NCBI GenBank assembly: GCA_023853785.1
Contig: JAJIRX010000746.1
Location: 19,638-83,637, forward strand
DNA from: Psilocybe azurescens
Lineage: Eukaryota > Basidiomycota > Agaricomycetes > Agaricales > Agrocybaceae
Reading direction: 5' to 3'
Length of the DNA: 64,000 nucleotides
In this document: piece after piece, positions 61,321-64,000 of the stretch
Layout of the letters: each line of letters opens with the position of its first letter
Position numbering within the stretch: the first letter of the stretch is position 1
The notes under the pieces: model-generated
Told to the model about the DNA's origin: nothing
Seen by the model: only the letters and a program-made list of their open reading frames with translations
Database searches by the model: none
Position numbers and translations under genes: made by a program

Positions 61321-61895
61321 ATGAGCACTACACCCTCTCAGAAAGATGCCAAAGCGATAGCTCCAAGAGGAAAACAACGCAAACGCTTTTTGGAAAAGAA
61401 CGTAAACATCATTCTCGTTATTTGTCGCTGTCAAGACCGCCCCAAGAGACGACGCTTATTCTACATTTGGTATAGGACGCTCTAACATTGGCAGCTTCCA
61501 TAGCGGAGATACAGGAAAAGATATCCACTACGAAAGCGGAAAAGCACCACAAACCCCAGGTACCACCGAAAATATACAGCTCTAAAGATCAAATCATCAA
61601 TGCCCTTGTATTTTCCAGGACGATTCGCGACCGAAACAAGACCTAAAACATTCCTCCAGTTCCAAAGCGAAACTAGTGAGATCTACAATCATTCTTACGC
61701 TTTTGACATGTGGTTGACGAATGTCCAGAAAGAAACCAAGGCGGCTCTGAAGGCTAAACAGATCAATACGAAAAAGGAACGAGTGAAATCGCGGAAAGAA
61801 CGTTTGAAACCAAAGCCTGCCGCTGCAACGAATACAGGCCAACCACGCCAGAAGGTCTGGATAGACAGATCCGGAAAATGGTGTCTTTCGCCTGA
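61321..61895 (+). CDS. Small Lys-rich protein of unknown function
   Basis: Starts MSTTPSQKDAKAIAPRGKQR, continues KRFLEKN, then after a short intron SIAEIQEKISTTKAEKHHKP, and after further introns RPKQDLKHSSSSKAKLKETK and ALKAKQINTKKERVKSRKER. One extra A at A4 61875-61878 would end the protein as GKMVSFA, similar to the VSFA ending seen in some small fungal nuclear proteins. The first acceptor (about 61493) also seems to lack one base. The charge suggests a nucleic-acid-binding or nucleolar protein, but no domain is recognised and I do not assign a function. Confidence 0.4.
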
Positions 61896-61989
61896 CGGGA
61901 TCTACACATCACATAGCTCTGTGTTTTGCGCCCTGCGTGATGGTGTAGATTCTCACAAACTGCTCCTCCCCCTCACAAACGGCTGACGC

Positions 61990-62400
61990 GGCATTGTTCG
62001 GATGTTCGCGTTCGACGGAGACGCATTGCGCGGTTCTGAATGCCTTCTATCCTGGAGTGTTCCGGTATTTCTTTCTGTCAGAAACTCCGTTCCTATGTCA
62101 CAGTGGGGATTTATTTTGGTGCATCGCGTGAACTGGGACATGATCTCCCGATTTGGGCGAGCGCTCACCTGTATAGCCTAGCTAGACTGTTCAATAACAA
62201 TCATTATTGACTAGGTTTTTACGTGTCGAATAATCATATTTTGCAGGAGATCTGATTCACTTTGGACAGTTACTGTTCAAGCAATTGGTCCGCGTCTTCG
62301 AGACGTTGGAATTGTTTCAACACATGGTTGCTGAAGATATTGTGACCCGACTTTTTAGTCTGTTTCAAGGCTTGAGCAATCAGGCTATGCGATCACTGAG
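61990..62400 (+). CDS. Possible partial gene of unknown family
   Basis: Two coding-like stretches: ETHCAVLNAFYPGVFRYFFL with SETPFLCHSGDLFW (about 62010-62130), and after an AG at 62244, DLIHFGQLLFKQLVRVFETL with ELFQHMVAEDIVTRLFSLFQ, ending at a GTGAGC donor near 62400. Hydrophobic and charged residues alternate as in a helical domain. No start, stop or family was identified. Confidence 0.3.
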
Positions 62401-64000
62401 GTGAGCGAATCCGACTCGCGTTGTATAGGTATTGAGGTTTATCGTCTGATGGGTCGCATTTGATTCGATTGGTAAGCTAATTTCCAGAAACGGTTTTGTG
62501 ACACTGAACTATTGTTAGGAATAATGTACAGCGAGTAGGTATATACCATACCACTGAAGAATATGTAAACGAATAATATAAGTAGGAGTATAGGACGTAC
62601 ACACATCATTCTATGCGCTTTTGGAGCAAACAGGAGTCAGTGAGCATAATGATAAGTAATCTCAACTGCATAGAATACAGCAGGCCCTGGAAACATTGAT
62701 AATGTGCCTAGAATTAGATGTCTTATTGAGCCAATGACCTGGAGATTGACTACCACTTCCACTGATCAGAAAACTCAAGATGTCACAACCGCCCACACTG
62801 TCTAAACGGAAATACAGTGTCAAAGGTGCCGATTTACCCGATTTACCCTTTCTACATGTCATTAAATCAATTTTTATCGCTGGTTCTGGTTTCGATCTCT
62901 CTCGTAGTAAACAGCTCATAATGTTATACTTATGACTTGTGACTTACGGAAAGCCTCAAGAGATAGTATTCCACGCAACTGAACATAAATAATTCTTCCC
63001 GGGAGCCGAGTTATAGACCCCACGTTATCCACTTGCAGACGGTCCACACTCTGTCAAATTCAAGGTCGCCGTCCTATCTATGAGATATCAGTCCCAAACC
63101 TGGATCACATACCATACCCTACTCCTGGAATTTTCAGAACCAGATTCCCATAGATATTATCGTAATGCATTTTTTCTGGCACAAGTCATAATCCTCACGG
63201 AGTTGTCGGGGTTGCCCTCTAGCACGTCGTTAGGTTTTTAAAATAATCAGCTCTGTGCGTTGACAGCCTGGGCATGGAACTGGACTCATAAATGAAAAAG
63301 GGCAGCACTCGGGAAAATTATTCGGTGTTTGGTCGAAGGATCAAAACGGGATATTTGCAGACAACGGTCAATGATCATTACCGTGGACGATGAGCTCCTC
63401 TATATACCAGAAATTAGACAGTCTGAGTACCTACCCATAGGCCTGAGTTTGGCGTCTACATCGATCAATATCGACACTACAAACTTCCAACAAGATGTTC
63501 TTGGTAAGGGAAGAGAAAAGGGTTGATGATAGACAAAAAACAAAGTAGACCAGGCCAGGACAATAATGAATATGAATATATTGCCAATTATTCGATAACT
63601 ATGATATACACAAGAGCGCTTCCCTGTTGATATTTGATTACAGCAAACGTCACTGGAAGATGTTGGAAAAGTGGCGACAAGCAGAGCGGTATCGATTTGG
63701 CGTCGATCCATTAGATCTTATCTGCCAAAGTCACCTCCATTCCACATTCCTGCGCATGAAATGAGAAACGTGTTCTTGAGAAGACTACCTCCAGTCATTG
63801 CAGAAGTCAGGCGAAGTAATAAAGATTTTCAATGAAGGCATGCCCTCTGGGCGGTCCGAGTCGCGTCTAAAATTGACTAATCTTTTCTCAGCCACCGCAC
63901 GTGCACTAACCAAATAACAACAACAAGCAATGGGATTACATCGAATCTGCGCGGTGACGGTGACTCGCTAACTGCATTCATCTTTCTGCCAGCCCCTTCA
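62401..64000. other. Right end, nothing supported
   Basis: Open frames at 62662-62919 and 63400-63711 (minus) lack motifs. A TATATA-like stretch occurs near 63400. No RNA gene or repeat was recognised. Confidence 0.3.

Overview
The window looks like nuclear DNA of a mushroom-forming basidiomycete (Agaricomycetes). Genes are split by many 45-75 nt GT-AG introns and lie close together on both strands. Several families are typical of that group: a DUF6593 protein, a split 7-TM receptor-like gene, a tyrosine-kinase-like kinase with HGD in place of HRD, a HET-domain protein, and a multi-copy transposon-like protein. No rRNA, convincing tRNA or CRISPR array was seen.

Layout: 0-4.4 kb has a 5'-truncated transposon-like gene and an unknown Cys-cluster protein. 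4.4-8.6 kb is gene-poor. 8.6-10.9 kb has a 7-TM protein and a hidden minus-strand gene of unknown family. 11.2-20.6 kb has, all on the minus strand, a secreted GH31 alpha-glucosidase, a DUF6593 protein and a C2-domain protein. 21.8-24.3 kb is a large Ser/Pro-rich unknown. 24.3-28.1 kb is gene-poor. 28.1-30.4 kb is a DHA1-like MFS transporter, followed by a 470-bp inverted-repeat element. 32.7-35.2 kb is NCA2 with an unexpected DUF6593-like tail. 36-40.4 kb has two PP2C-like genes that have lost metal-binding residues, flanking a HET-domain gene. 41.8-46.1 kb is an Argonaute with a complete DEDD set. 47.3-49.1 kb is a divergent pair, a J-domain protein and the autophagy factor ATG101. 50.9-54.8 kb is shugoshin with a duplicated C-terminal motif, a MITE in its last intron, and a kinase reading frame that continues from it. 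55-58.2 kb is a VBA/Fnx1-like MFS transporter. 58-64 kb is poorly interpretable.

The strongest observation concerns the whole window. At least 15 conserved coding stretches change frame at a run of 2-7 identical bases, and every one would be continuous if the run were one base longer. No case needing a base removed was found. The affected genes include conserved housekeeping genes (ATG101, Argonaute, shugoshin), so systematic loss of one base in homopolymers of this sequence is more likely than mass gene decay. CDS coordinates therefore give gene extents, not uninterrupted reading frames. The most interesting biology is the shugoshin-MITE-kinase locus, the NCA2/DUF6593 chimera and the paired dead PP2C genes around a HET gene.
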